From Ulvibacter sp. MAR_2010_11 (GTDB lineage: Bacteria; Bacteroidota; Bacteroidia; Flavobacteriales; Flavobacteriaceae): a DNA stretch of 64,000 nucleotides. The stretch lies in the NCBI RefSeq assembly GCF_002813135.1, contig NZ_PHTY01000001.1:2969587-3033586 (forward strand). The letters run 5' to 3'. The position numbers and the translations under genes are program-made. Under the pieces are notes generated by a model that did no database searches, was not told the origin of the DNA, and was given only the letters and a program-made list of their open reading frames with translations. Every line of letters starts with the position of its first letter. Within the stretch, counting starts at the first letter, position 1. Positions 63,249 to 64,000 of this stretch are shown here, piece by piece.

Positions 63249-64000
63249 TTAAAACTTAATTTCGGTCCAATTAGAACGTTTGGTGGGTGCCATTCTATTT
63301 AGATTTTCAACTAAAGTGACGATATCAACCGAAGGTCCTCCGCTAAAAACTGCCTGAATTTCATCACTTTTGGCGTCAAAAAAGGTGCGCACCAGAAACG
63401 AATTAGGTCTTCGGTCGTTTACATTTTTCATTCTGGCCAAGGCATCTATTAATTTCAGCTTTGCGTCCCGTTGATTCTGAACCATCACATCCATCCCAAG
63501 ACGGTGATATTCGTACATTACTGTATGGAATTCGGCATATACATTAGACAACACCGCATCATTAAAACGGTAACGCGATTGCACCCATCGGTAGGACGCC
63601 AACCAATAAAACCACTGGATGCAGCAGTATTTACAATTTGCTTTGCAATTTCAAAATACTCCGCACCTCCGTTTTGTGAATAGGTAGCTGCATCGAGTCC
63701 GATAATAGTATAGACATGATACGCCAAAACAGAGATTAAATTAGAGTCGAACGTATTAATATTAAAAGTAAGGGGTTGAAACTCGGTATACTTAAAATTG
63801 AAGTTTTTGTCGTTGTAATTGTATATCGGACTGTCGTAGGTCGACCCGAAAACAGGGCGTGACGACTGTACCTGGAGGGTAGCTGTAAAGGTATCTCCAC
63901 TGTATTCCGAAATAATAATAGACATGTTACAATCGATTCGCTCCTGATTTTTTATAGACCTTATCCGTCCATTTGGTGTTGTTCAAAAACTCGGTAAGTT
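63249..64000 (-). CDS. DUF4835 family protein, partial and frameshifted
   Basis: The gene begins beyond the right edge of the window. The C-terminus is at 63249. It reads in three frames: near the edge TEFLNNTKWTDKVY, then ERIDCNMSIIISEYSGDTFT and VQSSRPVFGSTYDSPIYNY, and after a second shift RYRFNDAVLSNVYAEFHTVM and EYHRLGMDVMVQNQRDAKLK. These match DUF4835, a conserved Bacteroidota envelope family. Shifts lie near 63585-63600 and in the six-T run at 63946-63953 (one base too many). recN follows 90 bases downstream on the same strand, so they are likely co-transcribed. Confidence 0.82.

Overview
The window is a chromosomal segment of a Flavobacteriaceae-type bacterium (phylum Bacteroidota). 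The evidence is direct: at least a dozen promoters fit the Bacteroidota pattern (a TTTG or TTG element, about 19-21 bases, then TAnnTTTG). Four proteins end in type IX secretion (T9SS) sorting domains, many have lipoprotein signals, and there are lineage-typical families (DUF5686, DUF4835, YtxJ, fsa-type transaldolase). Genes are AT-rich, tightly packed, and often separated by strong, mostly bidirectional terminators. I see no phage, transposase, CRISPR array, tRNA or rRNA gene.

Layout. 0-12 kb: an unrecognised gene end, a TlpA-like lipoprotein, two small envelope proteins, pheT, a fasciclin protein, a two-TM membrane protein with a DUF2007 protein, an ABC-F ATPase, a cysteine-less thioredoxin-fold lipoprotein, a transaldolase/F6P aldolase, an SDR oxidoreductase, and the 4.5S-type SRP RNA gene with its promoter. 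12-23 kb: glutaminyl-peptide cyclotransferase, a beta-helix lipoprotein, a tandem pair of small lipoproteins, a cold-shock protein, an FG-GAP/UnbV T9SS protein, a GNAT enzyme, glyA, and divergent fahA with a lipoprotein. 23-33 kb: ytxJ, clpB, a TetR-thioesterase pair sharing a twin palindromic operator, an Ig-like T9SS protein, a redoxin/cytochrome c/copper monooxygenase fusion, CsbD, and a SixA-like phosphatase. 32-41 kb: an M23 peptidase, smpB, a DUF5686 outer-membrane protein, a serine hydrolase fused to repeat domains, DinB and pcm. 41-48 kb: seven same-strand genes (Gfo/Idh/MocA oxidoreductase, 3-hydroxyacyl-CoA dehydrogenase, DUF1015, YggS, exonuclease/GIY-YIG, K+ channel with zinc ribbon, miaA). 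48-53 kb: a minus-strand group of glycosyltransferase, YbbR protein, coaE, sensor kinase and response regulator. 53-60.5 kb: two giant tandem T9SS/PA-domain proteins sharing a 2,587-bp near-identical direct repeat. 60.6-64 kb: fabI, recN and a DUF4835 gene, all broken by single-base indels.

Most of the window is ordinary housekeeping and envelope biology. The points most worth a second look are the mosaic giant T9SS pair and its small N-terminal repeat; the twin-operator TetR/thioesterase unit; the ABC-F protein in which one of the two composite ATP sites looks decayed; the three-domain copper monooxygenase; and the serine hydrolase joined to polyglycine-hydrolase-like repeats. The right-hand 3 kb carries about eleven indels in three consecutive conserved genes, which I read as a sequence-quality problem rather than biology. 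All family names come from my own reading of motifs; no database search was run.
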